This document shows positions 11,101-20,316 of a stretch of DNA of 64,000 nt, piece by piece (the first letter of the stretch is position 1; each line of letters begins with the position of its first letter). The notes under the pieces were generated by a model. That model did no database searches, had not been told where the DNA came from, and saw nothing but the letters and a program-made list of their open reading frames with translations. Source of the DNA: Glandiceps talaboti (lineage: Eukaryota > Hemichordata > Enteropneusta > Spengelidae); the NCBI RefSeq assembly GCF_964340395.1, contig NC_135566.1, forward strand, positions 14,932,501 through 14,996,500. The letters are read 5' to 3'. The translations under genes were made by a program, and so were the position numbers.

Positions 11101-13828
11101 TATACCCAATAGGTGGGAGTACCATAATAATGCGCACACGTTCCAAATAGTAGAGTAAATAAGTACAGAAGTAGAGAGATAAGTCAGTTTTCTTGAAATC
11201 TATAAAATCTTACTGAAAGAAAGTACAATATGTACCTTAAATATTGGTTTATCAGTCAAAATAGAGTTTTATATAATAATAACAACGAATCACTCTATTC
11301 TACTCTTTTTTAACAAATTTTTTTATTGTTCCTGGATTTGCACTCTAAAAATGATGCAAACATAGAATGATAAAAAGCTAATTAACAAAAGTTCAAGGCT
11401 CAAAATCAAAAAGTAATGCTAGAATTATTGCAGCCAAGCCTGTTTTATCAGTAGAGTTTAGCAGAACGAAATGATGGTAGTTTGCATATATGGTTAATTT
11501 TTAAATTTGTATGTTTGTCAACAGAAACAACTCTTTTGTATTAAAGTCGTAAACTTTCTTTGCCACTGAGTCGCTAGTCCATTGATAATTATCAAATTGA
11601 TAGTTTCGATCTCCAACTGTGATACATGTTAATATTGACAGAGTTTGCCAACCATGTTCAAAGCACAGACGGACAAAAAATGTTTAGGTTGGCAGCTAAT
11701 TTGCATATTGATTAACAAACATTTTGCATAATGATATGTATCAATTTGCATTTGCATGTAATGGGAGGGGTTCATGGCAGTCATTACAGCTTTCTAACGG
11801 CTATCAAGCTATCTTTGAACAATTATTTTAAGCCACGTTGTCATTGAACAAAGATTGAGTTTTACCTTGCCTACCTTTCTTTGATGATTTATAGTGGAAT
11901 AAACGGACTGAAAAGTAGGACAATGTTCATTTAAATAGTTGAAATAATTGAAAGAGATAAAGGACGATGTTGCTTGTTTTCCTTTTTAAAAAAGGGAATG
12001 AAAAAGTAGGAAAACTAAATAACTCAAGAAAAAAACTAAAGGGAGCCTACAGTAGTTATAAGGGGGGAGGGTTGGGGAATTAAGGGGGTCACATTTTACA
12101 AATTGGTTCAGTTTAGAAGGGGTGGGTCACATTTTACTTTGACTGATATTGTCAAATTTTTGTTTGTTTGTTGTTGTTTTTTGGGGGGAGGGGATTTGGC
12201 ATCCCACTGCTGCTGCCATATCGGTTAGGGTTAGGGATAGTGTTAGGTTAAGGTTAGTGTTAGGTTAGGTACCGTAATATTAGACCATGTCAATCAAATC
12301 GCTGCTGACAACCATGTAGTGAATTAATTGTCAGTTGTGATGTCAGGAGAGAATTAAGTCACAGTGGGTCCCACAGGAGTAAAATGGCACAGTTGGGCAA
12401 GATATAAGGGATAATGTTAACATTGTGGAGATCCTTGGTCTTCACAATAACGGGAGCGTGTCCATCTGGTGTTTGGGAGTTAATTTTCTGGTCTTCAGCT
12501 CAGCCAATGAGGTATTGATTACTGTAGTGTTGATTTTACACAAATTCAATGACACAAAGTCACCGTGATAGTAGTTGCGAAATAACCAATACCTATAAAA
12601 ATTTCAACATGGTGGCAGCGGTGGGATTAAGTCTTGTAAACCATTGATTCTGGGACTAGTGTCCTTTTCCATGTCGCACAGCATTTAAACCAATATGCTT
12701 TTGAAATATTTTGACAAGGGGAGGATCATGTTTTAGAGAAAGGAAATTGAGAGAGGGTCAATTTTTAGCACAATGGAATCAGGGAGGGTCATATTTTACA
12801 AAACTAACAATCCAGGCCTGATTTCCCTGATCTATTTATTTTGTTTGTTTGTTTGTTTGTTTGTTTGCATAAACACAACTAACTGAGCCTGAGCCCCCTG
12901 TGGTTTATCATTTAATAATATTATTTTACTGTTGGAAATCACACACTTTCTCTACAAAAGTTGACAAGGAACAGCAAAAATCAATAGCTTGTCGCTTGAC
13001 AAAGTCCAGAATATTAAAATTATTGAAAGTAAATCAACGATTTCAAATATTGGAATGGATGTTGGATAAAGAGTAAACGTAACATTGACATTGCAATAAA
13101 TTGGATATACAAGTCTTGCTCCATTAGTAAGAATTTCAGAACTTGAAGAATGTAAACATTTTAGAATTTTATGTGTATATTTAATTTATTTGACAGAAAA
13201 TAACGATGGAGTATCTCACAGAAAAACTACCAGCCATCAAGATTTACTGTTCTGAAGACAGTACCTTCAAAGAGATCTCAGAATCCTTCCAATTTGAGAA
13301 TGACTTTTATGGACAATCACTATTGGAACATGAAATATGCTATAGTAAGTAACTGCATTGTTGGATAATTTCAGAACTTACAAAGCCGCCGTAACAATGC
13401 TACCACAACATCAGGTCTTATCTTCCATATTCTTATGACTAGCCTGTTCACTGCACTGTTGACAGACATTGTTAGCTGTCGTACCTCCAAGCCCTCGTAT
13501 ATATCAACAGGGCGGTACAACAACTAATGATGTGATGCATCTCAAAAGCCCAGTGAACAGGCAGCATTATTAATGTGCCACTAACAAGTCCAAATTTAAA
13601 CGAATCTTCAAAGAATGATTTTTGTTTTGTTGAAATCATACATCTATTGAAAGATTGGTAAATGTATTGAGTGGCTGAGTATTGTACACACAGTATATTT
13701 TACTCTTTTCAGGGTCTGATATTTTCCTAACCGGTCTTAATTCCATGTGGTCAAAGTTTGTGAAGTCACAGAGAGATGTAGACAAACTGAAGACGGTTGA
13801 CATTCAGTCATTATCAACGTTGAACTAG
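4063..13828 (+). CDS. Divergent GDP-fucose protein O-fucosyltransferase-like type II membrane protein (five exons)
   Basis: Exons 4063-4302, 6834-7534, 7776-7896, 13197-13344 and 13713-13828 join with agreeing phases (0, 2, 0, 1) and GT-AG borders into one 441-residue frame. A hydrophobic segment at about residues 34-55 suggests a type II Golgi/ER protein with a luminal catalytic part; five N-glycosylation sequons are visible. Family resemblance: FDIDKLKGVLPLATVDEF (O-fucosyltransferases have a similar 'FDxxxLKxxVPVxxxEEF' block); IQEAAGRYMNEM followed by VVALDLTGSEL, the place of the HLRxxD motif; ISCMYVVASQSK, the place of 'xVYVATD'; and C-terminal LLEHEICYRSDIFLTGLNSMWS, matching 'DQxICxxADxFIGxxxSxFS' in layout. 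Length suits the family (about 380-440). Oddities: the motif Arg is replaced (Thr308) and no GRFGNQ-like glycine-rich N-terminal motif is seen. Known members move fucose from GDP-fucose to Ser/Thr; activity here is doubtful. The family call is from remembered motifs, not a search. Confidence 0.68.
5072..5185 (+). repeat. (CA)n microsatellite with CACG-variant start
   Basis: Imperfect CACG/CACA units from 5072, then about 40 pure CA units from 5105; a CTCA/CTCG variant run follows to 5208. Lies in intron 1. Confidence 0.97.
5670..5830 (+). repeat. Dispersed repeat 'GTGGCAGCTGTGGGATCGAATCC', copy 1
   Basis: Shares order and wording with 12603-12790: ATGTGGTGGCAGC(T/G)GTGGGAT, then 'AGTGTCCxTTTxxxxGTC...CATTTAAAC', then 'TTTTGAGAAAGRAAATTGAG'. 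The GGGATCGAATCC word resembles a tRNA T-arm box B, so a tRNA-derived SINE is possible, but no cloverleaf can be drawn. Confidence 0.45.
6834..7534 (+). CDS. Exon 2 of the O-fucosyltransferase-like gene: N-terminal half of the GT-B fold
   Basis: The acceptor is a pyrimidine-rich TTTTCCATTTGCCTCAG ending at 6833; the donor is a perfect AAG|GTAAGT at 7534/7535. Encodes residues 81-313 plus two bases of codon 314. It contains the FDIDKLKGVLPLATVDEF block (about residues 180-197) and ends in VVALDLTGSELV, the degenerate counterpart of the HLR motif of protein O-fucosyltransferases. It is by far the longest unambiguous protein-like open frame in the window and is free of simple repeats. Confidence 0.72.
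7776..7896 (+). CDS. Exon 3 of the O-fucosyltransferase-like gene
   Basis: Acceptor TTTTATTTTTACTAG ends at 7775. The first base completes the split Ser codon (AG+T), and the donor AAG|GTAAGA follows 7896 (phase 0). Encodes residues 315-354, starting CLSSDTECEETT and ending NISCMYVVASQSK. The last segment sits where the family has its 'VYVATD' beta-strand and turn before the final Rossmann helices. The phase match on both sides supports the exon. Confidence 0.65.
8091..8550 (+). repeat. GC-richer island ending in an (ACAA)n tail, unidentified insertion
   Basis: A 155-codon open frame crosses it, Pro/Arg/Thr/Gln-rich (WQPRRPQPRRPSHSNIDTSR, later TQPPTAPATTPDQPPVLS). GC content is clearly above the intron, and it ends in seven AAAC units, as non-LTR retroelements often do. 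I recognise no domain. It may be part of a retroelement ORF1 or 5' region; a hidden exon is less likely because there are no matching splice sites in phase. Confidence 0.3.
8885..9724. other. Intronic DNA without recognisable features
   Basis: Moderately GC-rich around 9180-9620. Frames are short and unconvincing, and no repeat partner was seen in the window. Confidence 0.3.
9725..10120 (+). repeat. Two diverged direct copies of a repeat with G-run and ATGAGxxGTxxACATxxCCA core
   Basis: 9760-9875 and 10005-10100 share 'GAGCTT(C)xxGGGGG..ATACCGC/GACCTAC..CCCCATGAGxxGTxxACATxxCxCCATxTCAAG' and then GCTATTAAACT. The second copy carries a 12-G run. Confidence 0.45.
10659..10849 (+). repeat. AT minisatellite with higher-order AAB pattern
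   Basis: Unit A is AACTTTATGCTAATG (15 bp) and unit B is AATTTTATACAATG (14 bp). The order is A-B-A-A-B-A-A-B-A-A and then three decayed A units, so a 44-bp AAB trimer is repeated. Confidence 0.9.
10855..11110 (+). repeat. Dispersed repeat with recurring CCCATTTTAGACC words, copy 1
   Basis: Shares TTTTGACCAAAAACCAATA(A)xCCCC and CCATTTTAGACC with 22010-22205. Several internal CATTTTAGAC words are spaced irregularly. Confidence 0.5.
11111..12050. other. Intronic AT-rich DNA
   Basis: No exon, hairpin or tandem repeat of note. Confidence 0.3.
12223..12270 (+). repeat. Short degenerate telomere-like (TTAGGG)n tract
   Basis: GGTTAGGGTTAGGGATAG followed by TTAGGTTAAGGTTAGTGTTAGGTTAGG. About eight decayed hexamers inside intron 3. 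Confidence 0.7.
12603..12790 (+). repeat. Dispersed repeat, second diverged copy of 5670-5830
   Basis: Same block order as the intron 1 copy, with substitutions and short indels; the end contains GGGTCATATTTTAC words also seen at 12080-12140. Confidence 0.45.
12839..12867 (+). repeat. (TTTG)n microsatellite
   Basis: Seven TTTG units. Confidence 0.9.
13197..13344 (+). CDS. Exon 4 of the O-fucosyltransferase-like gene
   Basis: Acceptor TTTAATTTATTTGACAG ends at 13196; donor TATA|GTAAGT follows 13344 (phase 1). Encodes residues 355-403, from KITMEYLTEKLPAIKIYCSE to SLLEHEICY, the segment that precedes the conserved C-terminal 'IC..AD.F.G' helix. It is separated from exon 3 by a 5.3-kb intron filled with repeats and was not visible as a long open frame. 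It is called from splice sites, phase and motif continuity. Confidence 0.62.
13713..13828 (+). CDS. Exon 5 (terminal) of the O-fucosyltransferase-like gene
   Basis: Acceptor TTTTACTCTTTTCAG ends at 13712. The first two bases complete Arg404 (A+GG). The frame reads SDIFLTGLNSMWSKFVKSQR and stops at TAG 13826-13828 (residue 441 is the last). The FLTGLNSMWS segment matches the FIG-x-x-x-S-x-F/W-S pattern that ends the donor-binding domain in O-fucosyltransferases. There is no ER-retrieval tail (no RDEF/KDEL-like end), unlike POFUT1. Confidence 0.62.
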
Positions 13829-14102
13829 AAGAGACCCAAAGATGGAATGAAAACCAGATATGTATACTCGGGTTAGCGCCCTCACATGGGCAAGTGCCCA
13901 GTGCTTTTGTTTAGACAATGTCTATTTTTATAATAGTATAAGGCTCGACTGTCTTGTTAGTGATGGAACAAATGTTGTATTGTTCCCATGATAGAAAGTA
14001 TTGGCAGGTATTCTACTGTTGCCATACTCGTGGAAAACCTATTGTTACCATGGCAACACTGGTTTTTACAGTGATACCATTTCCTTCTGTTGAATTTATT
14101 GT

Positions 14103-14356
14103 TTACACCATGGCCATTTTAAATGATGAACTTTATGTATTAATACATACATCATATACATACATCACATCACATTGTGCCACGTAACACAACACCACAC
14201 CACACCACACCACATTGCATTGCATTACATCAAATCACATAACACCACACCACATTGCATTACACCATGGCCATTTTAAAAGATGAACTTTGTGTGACAT
14301 CAAAGCACATCACCCAACGCCACATCACACCACACCACATCACATCACATCACATC
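14103..14356 (+). repeat. Minisatellite of CACAC/CACAT words in the 3' UTR
   Basis: CACCACACCACACCACACC and CATCACATCACATCACATC runs. A block ACACCATGGCCATTTTAAA is duplicated at 14106 and 14263, implying an old duplication of about 157 bp. Confidence 0.8.
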
Positions 14357-14460
14357 ATGGTCTTTCTCATAATTACACATATCCTTGTAATATGGCATAC
14401 AAGATATATTCGAGTAAAAGATAGAACAATATCAATACAATCTTTTAAAACCGATTGTCA

Positions 14461-14466
14461 AATAAA
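14461..14466 (+). terminator. Candidate polyadenylation signal of the O-fucosyltransferase-like gene
   Basis: First AATAAA after the stop codon, 633 nt downstream, followed within 40 nt by a T/GT-rich stretch. This would make a 3' UTR containing the CACCA-rich minisatellite at 14142-14356. Confidence 0.5.
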
Positions 14467-14469
14467 ATG

Positions 14470-15359
14470 ACAAGTGGGACATCATGGATAATATTTGTCT
14501 TTATTTTTCCAAAAATACGCATAAAATGAATTCCAATGTTCTTTTTTAGTGTATTTTTCCAAACAATGCTTCTATACAGGCTTCATAAATAACCAAGGAA
14601 TGGCATCTGTATATATAGCAGACTCTGCACACAAGAAAAGATGGCTTCATGAAAAATGCTGAAGTTTTTATGCCTGCTCTCAATCGTCAATGATTTTACC
14701 CTGAACAAATCACTTCCTGATCCTCCATGCAATAAGAGGTATGTTCATTACATACACAGATGAAATGTACAAATAGTGAAATGTACAATTTTCAGATAAA
14801 AGAACAAATTTGTACACAGTAAAATGTGTATATAACAACTGCTTTAACATCACAAATTAATGGTGTTCATTTTTCTCGGGAAATGTGAACACTCAAATTC
14901 TTCAAAATTTGTTGATATCGGGGGTTGTAATTTGTATATATATAATATTTGACAGGTCGGTGTAGAACAAGGGAATGAACTCAAATATAAGGTAAATTCT
15001 CTATGTAATATGTGTGTATAGGTTGCGTTTGATTGATACTGGTATAAATGGATATTTTTTGTTGTTGTACAAGGTAAACAGACGATTTCAAACATTGTGT
15101 AGTAAAAACTTAAAAGTATGAAGGGTTTTTTTTAGCCATGAGAAATGTTTTTATGATTTTTTAGTTTTTATGTTTCAAATATTATGCATCAGAAAAAATC
15201 TAAAAGAATTTTTTTTTTGCTTAGAGTTTTTACAATTTTTGGTTGTTTCAAACACTGAATCAGAAACTAAAAGGCATTTTTTTTTCATCAACAGATAATT
15301 TTTAAAAATGGTTTTGAGTATTATGATGTTTAATAATATTGATTGCATGCTTTAAGTTG
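14470..15359. other. AT-rich intergenic DNA
   Basis: No convincing frame. Poly-T runs and a weakly repeated 'TTTTTTxGTTTTTA' motif at 15120-15300. Confidence 0.3.
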
Positions 15360-15369
15360 GTTTCAGAAT

Positions 15370-15809
15370 CAATGTCTAAAATCTGATGTAGTGTACACAT
15401 TATGATTTCTTTTTGGCTGTTACGTTTACTGTCGTTTGTTCTTTTGTGAGCACCCGTTACATACATCTGACACAATACCATAGGTTTTCCCTAGCCACAT
15501 GAGAGTGATGGGTGAATTCACTCAACCAATGAAAACGCGTAATGCGCTGAAACATACGGATACAGTACTTCCGAGCACTCTATTCGAAAAGAGCATGAGC
15601 ACAGACAATGACATTATTGTTATTGTTTGGTCATTCTCTTTCTTTCAATTTCAAACGTTGAGGGCTATATTGTAAGATGGATTCTGGTTGGCTAATTGTA
15701 ACTACGAGAGTGAGTTGGGGAAAAACCTCAAAGAAGAACACACGACAGTAAACGTAAGAGCCAAAAAGAAATGGCGTCATGTACACTACATCAGATTTTA
15801 ATAAGATTG
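15370..15809. mobile_element. MULE-like MITE, family B copy 1
   Basis: About 110-bp terminal inverted repeats: left arm from CAATGTCTAAAATCTGATG through TTTCTTTTTGGCTGTTACG, right arm the reverse complement ending CATCAGATTTTAATAAGATTG. Flanked by a 10-bp direct repeat, GTTTCAGAAT (15360-15369) and GTCTCAGAAT (15810-15819), one mismatch. No transposase. Long arms and 9-10 bp duplications are typical of Mutator-like elements. Confidence 0.8.
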
Positions 15810-15819
15810 GTCTCAGAAT

Positions 15820-16483
15820 CAGATTAGGAGACAATAAGAGACTGGTCTCAGATTCAGCCTCATATAGTCGCGTATCGGAAAAATCATGATGACACCCAAC
15901 AAAAAGCCGTCTAACAAGAAAAAAATACCTTTGAAAAATACAGGAAACAGTCCTGCTTAAAATGTTACTTCTACAGACTTTTAATAATATGATTAAAATC
16001 TTTCTACATGGCCAGGTTACTGATACATCATTGGAACTAGTGCCTACCAACAAACACATCAGTTGAACTTTGACCTACTACAAATGTCTTGGTGACAAGC
16101 TTTAATAGATTTATTTCAGGTAATTTTTTTCCCAAATAAAAATTGTGCAATCTAAGAGTTTCCCTCTCCCCCTGTCAAGTGGGTGGGAAGCGGGACCATT
16201 TCCTGTAGTCTCAATGGTATTTATTTCTTGTTTGACTGATTTTGTTGGATGTTTCATATCTGAAACTATGAAGTTGAATCTGAAGCTGAATCTGAATCTG
16301 AGACCAACTTCATACATGTCCTTTGATCATTGAAGATACCTTTTATCGTTTGATGACCTTGACTTCTACCTATTCTGCAAATCACAACTCAAAGTAAAAG
16401 TCCACTTCCTGTATGCGTTTTCAATTTATATATATACATGTATATATATATATCTGTCATAAACAAGTCAATGAAATATAAAT
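15820..16483. other. Non-coding stretch
   Basis: Contains two patches of 'CTGAATCTGAATCTGAGACCA' type (15820-15865 minus sense, 16270-16305 plus sense), weakly inverted to each other. No gene. Confidence 0.3.
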
Positions 16484-16517
16484 CTGTCAATGAAATGTTT
16501 ACTGTTTTTTTTGACAT

Positions 16518-16577
<60 letters not shown>

Positions 16578-16612
16578 ATGTCAAAAAAAAACAGTAAACA
16601 TTTCATTGACAG
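16484..16612. repeat. Palindrome with (AT)n centre
   Basis: Arms beginning CTGTCAATGAAATGTTTACTG and then a T-run and GACATCACAT are mirrored exactly after about 50 bp of (AT)n, except for one extra A in the A-run. The whole tract is self-complementary and would extrude as a cruciform. Confidence 0.92.
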
Positions 16613-17990
16613 AATTATTCAAAACTCTAAAGGTTTTTAGTTAAACACAACAAAAACTGCACTTTTTTTCTGTAATATACAGTAATAGTACAGATAGTTA
16701 TTTACATGCTTAAAATGATTACGTATTTTGTCAGCAGTGGTGTATGTTCTCATCCAGCAATTTAACCATATAGGAATTCTTCACTGCAAATTGCACCCAT
16801 TTAAAAGAAAAACACAAATTTTATTTATTTTGCACCATTTCCAAAGAATACACATGAAATTGTAGCGGATTTCGTCTTTCTAAAAATTCTACTCTGGGCA
16901 GCTTTAATTTGGTAACAAATGCATACTGTACAAGGAAAAGTAATTTTTTTTGGCATTTTATAGACAACAGTACTGTTAAAGGTGCTGTAAAAAAGAAAAA
17001 CACGCACACTAGACTGTTTCCACATGATGACATGGAAAAATAAATAAATACAAAGAAGAAAAGTACAGAATGAAAATTCATGAATTGTATTCACTGAATA
17101 AAATCTTATAAATTTATCTAAAACATCCACAAAAGCTATAAAGAAGGCAAGATATTCCTCTGTGCTAAATTGGTGGTTGTGTACATTAACTTTTGAATGT
17201 GAACTGTGAGCTTGAAGATATTATATGAACAGTGCCCTCTGGTGATGGTATAAGTACTATGTGCATTGACTCACCACAGTAATTAAGTACATTTTTACCA
17301 AATCTGCACATGAAATTACTGTTCTTCAGTACTTACCTCAACTTTATGATAACAGAAATAATCTCTTAGAATGAATACAAGATTGTTTCTATATATTGTG
17401 ATCAGACGCCATCAATTAAATTCCACTTGTCCGTCCGTGTGCAGGTAGGTTTTTTTTTGTACAGTTAGAAAAAAACCCACCATTTTGTTTTGCTCAAATT
17501 TCCATGGAAGGGCATAACACGGTATTCGGAGAGACCTTACAAATATCTTCAGAATATCTACATATAGGCCCTACTTCTAAATAGTTGTTTAAGGCAATCA
17601 AACTTTGATTTTGACATTAATTAATATATGTCGCCAGATATAGGTGAGCAAAGGAGAAAATGAACCAATAGAAAAGTGAATATTACAGGATGTTTTTTCC
17701 CCCATGTCTAGTCTGCCTGGTAGGTTTTGAGGAAATTCAAGGACGGCAAACAAAGTATTTAATTGATGGTTTCTTGTGAATGATTCCTAAAACAGCTGCT
17801 ATTATTACTGTAAATTTTGTACATGTATTAATTTGATGTAGCAAGAATACTTTTATGCAAACTCTCAAAATTTCCATCGTTGTCAGGAGGCACATGTGGA
17901 AAAATTTCTTTAGCAAATCTTCACTTGTCTTTTTTTTTCTCACCTAGATGTAGCTTAAACTGTCAAGTAGAGAGTGTACTATGATAGAGA
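16613..17990. other. AT-rich intergenic DNA
   Basis: Frames near 16821-17130 and 17737-17943 look random (runs of Phe/Cys, no family). No repeat noted. Confidence 0.3.
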
Positions 17991-17994
17991 CCCA

Positions 17995-18275
17995 TGACGT
18001 GCAAGTATGGCGTATGGGTATTTGAGTGCTTGCAGTGTTCTCTGCGGCAGTACTGTCATGAGCTCAGCGACTGAAAGTGCAGCAGAAAACACTGCAAGCA
18101 CTCGTGCAAATACCGCTGAGTACCCACACGGGCACTCACGCAACAAGGCTTTGTTATCATTACATTTACGTTCACACAAAATGACAAATTTCTGTAAAAA
18201 AAATGACTGATCATACACTTTTGTGTAGAATGAACGATCGTGTCTTCATTTGCATGCAATAATGTTTTCAGTATT
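17995..18275. repeat. Dispersed hairpin-bearing repeat, copy 1
   Basis: Contains an imperfect inverted repeat (18010-18052 against 18078-18135, words GAGTGCTTGCAGTGTT and AACACTGCAAGCACTC). The segment with ATGAACGATCGTG and GCATGCAA recurs in reverse at 52795-53050. GC- and CpG-richer than its surroundings. Confidence 0.6.
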
Positions 18276-18430
18276 GCACTGTAGTGCAAATACCACTAGT
18301 GTGTGCACACACTGGTACATATGTAATATTATGTTTTAAAATAAAACTGAATGTCAAATTTTCTGAAAGTCTGCCAGCTACTGTGGTTCATGGAGAAACT
18401 TTAAAAAAAAAAAGTATGTATTTATTATGC

Positions 18431-18784
18431 TTAAAGTGGCCATATGGATGAGAATTTGGTATTTATTTTGGAATTTTATTTGATAAAACAGCTTCACTAT
18501 GTTTTTCTACTTGAAAAAATAATGTGAAATAACATATACTAAGTCTATGTTCATAACTCAATAAACTGCAAAACATTAAACAATGTATAAAATGTTTGTT
18601 ATTGTACGTACAATAACAAACTTTTTACACTTTTTCCATCTTTTTGCAATATATTGAGTTATGAACATGAACTTGGTATATGCTCTTTCGCATTATTTTT
18701 TCAAGTAGAAAAACATAGTGAATTTGTTTTATCGAATAAAAATCCAAAATAAATACCAAATTCTCATCCATATGGCCACTTTAA
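18431..18784. mobile_element. 354-bp near-perfect palindromic MITE with TTAA ends
   Basis: Symmetric about 18607/18608 (core TTGTACGTACAA). Ends TTAAAGTGGCCATATGGATG and CATCCATATGGCCACTTTAA are exact reverse complements, and mismatches within the 177-bp arms are few. TTAA at both ends (18431-18434, 18781-18784) would fit a TTAA target duplication. Confidence 0.85.
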
Positions 18785-19544
18785 AGCGGCACTAGCTACA
18801 AGTGGAATAATTTTTGAAACTACTTTAATGACTTATTTCTTCAACATTGTACACCATGAGGTGTATTGAATCATATATAGATAAACTTGTGTGCGTAGTT
18901 GTACACATAATATGGAATAAATCCTATCAAATGATTTTTTAGGGTCACACCCTAAAAACAGCGCCCCCAACGTGATCATGATTTCAACCTGTTACTGTAT
19001 TACTATGAGATAAAACTGACCCCTAAATCAACATGTACAATGTCTAATTATTGGTACTTTAACTATTTTCAGTGAGTATATTGTTGGTTGTTTGATTAAT
19101 CCTCCAGTTGCAGCCAGTGCATGCTAGCAAACCACAGTTACAATTTTTCAGAAAACAAAACAAAATTTCGTCCTGGAATTCACTGAAATCAATTTGGGAT
19201 TAATACATGAAGGGTCACTTGTATCCATGGAGATTTGATATTCTCCAAAAATCTAAAATGAAGAGTACTTTTCAAAAATAAAAGATTTTCAATGCTTACA
19301 ATTGTGTTTTCAACAAAAACTAGTTGTCTGTAGACAAGACAAAAACTGCAGCTCTTATTTGGTTATTTAGAAGAAATATTTAAAAACTTGAATGTAGACG
19401 GATAAAAGGTATGTGTATGCACCAAAATATAATTACATCTTTCAACCCTCCCACTCCCTTTAATGATGCTGAACCAGTCAACATAAACTTCACATGTTCT
19501 ATTACAAATATTGGAGGGGTGGGGGGTGGTGTGGGCGTACAGTG
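18785..19544. other. Non-coding stretch
   Basis: Immediately after the palindrome another AGCGGCACTAGCTACAAG word starts, possibly the end of a second element. No gene. Confidence 0.3.
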
Positions 19545-19725
19545 TTAACATGGGTTATGGGTGTGCTCTTGGGTGCTGGTTTTTTGGTACTTTGGAAGTG
19601 GGTTTATTGGGGAGTGGGTTTCTAGGGCACTGTAAAGGGTATTAGATTTGTGGGTTACTCCGGATACTGGCTTTATAGGATACTTGGTTACTTGGGTTGT
19701 TAGATATTTGGGGTATTTGTTCATG
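19545..19725 (+). repeat. Degenerate GT-rich minisatellite
   Basis: Loose repeats of GGGTxxTxGG (GGGTTATGGG, GGGTGCTGGT, GGGTTTATTGGGG, GGGTTACTCC, GGTTACTTGGGT). Falls in the presumed 3' UTR of the minus-strand sulfotransferase-like gene, where the RNA would be CA/C-rich. Confidence 0.6.
19603..19608 (-). terminator. Candidate polyadenylation signal for the sulfotransferase-like gene
   Basis: First AATAAA on the minus strand after the stop, 270 nt downstream. It lies inside a GT-rich degenerate minisatellite (19545-19725), so the assignment is tentative. Confidence 0.3.
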
Positions 19726-19877
19726 AGATGGCCCTGTAAAAAAAATGTTCAGTAATACTACTATTAATACTATAATACTACTCTACTATTACTAATAGTA
19801 GAGTGAAGTTTATGTTGTCTAGATTCACTTAATGGGAGAAAAACCGAACATTTTTCTTTGTAGGGAACAAATTTCTA

Positions 19878-20262
19878 TCAATACTTGGGTAGGATATCTC
19901 TTCTAAATCTTGGTGGTAGCCTGGGATCTTTTTCATCTGGAACACGAATTTTATGATCCTGCATTTTTTTGGGGAAACCTGGATCTTCTATGTAATCCTT
20001 AATGTAGGTTTCTTGAGCAACTTTGTCCACTTTGCCAACAAAAAATCCCTGGTTTGCTTTGGCACGGTTTGTGTTGTCTATAACAAACTGATCTGGAGTA
20101 CCATATTTGGGCGGGTTAGCTCTGGGATCATAGCCCAGACGTGACAGCATCGGGGCAATGTATGCCATGTCGTCGACCACGTCTTGCGGTATATGCCCAA
20201 CCCAGTTTGTAAGAGCATCAAGATTGACTGGTTTTACTACTTGATCTGTAGATCTCTCAACT
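19878..20262 (-). CDS. Terminal exon of a probable sulfotransferase (C-terminal 128 residues)
   Basis: On the minus strand a pyrimidine-rich acceptor (TTTTCTTTTCTTGCCTTACAG) ends at 20263, followed by 385 nt that finish a split codon and run to TGA at 19880-19878. The protein is rich in conserved-looking blocks: [18 protein letters not shown], then [20 protein letters not shown] and [10 protein letters not shown], then a charged tail ending RRDILPKY. The 'W...P..V..DM..IAPML..LGYDP' pattern is how P-loop sulfotransferase domains (PAPS-dependent, Sulfotransfer_1/3 type) end; the KPVN segment corresponds to the region just before the last helices. The PAPS-binding P-loop and 3'-phosphate motifs would be in upstream exons, which should lie at higher coordinates and are not seen convincingly. 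Substrate unknown. That this is a real exon is fairly sure; the family is inferred from memory. Confidence 0.5.
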
Positions 20263-20316
20263 CTGTAAGGCAAGAAAAGAAAAGATAGGTTTGAGAAAAT
20301 ATACCAAGATGTACAT

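Larger units (their letters stand above)
7897..13196 (+). other. Intron 3 of the O-fucosyltransferase-like gene, repeat-filled
   Basis: 5.3-kb intron. From 5' to 3' it carries a GC-richer island ending in an (ACAA)n tail (8091-8550), plain sequence (8560-9700), two diverged direct copies of a G-run-bearing repeat (9725-9880 and 9985-10120), an AT minisatellite (10659-10849), a 'CCCATTTTAGACC' repeat (10855-11110), plain AT-rich DNA (11110-12050), and G-rich repeats with telomere-like units (12050-12870). Confidence 0.5.

Noticed and set aside
15631-16059. 142-codon minus-strand frame
   Set aside because: Overlaps the right arm of MITE family B and crosses its border; no conserved motif or splice context.
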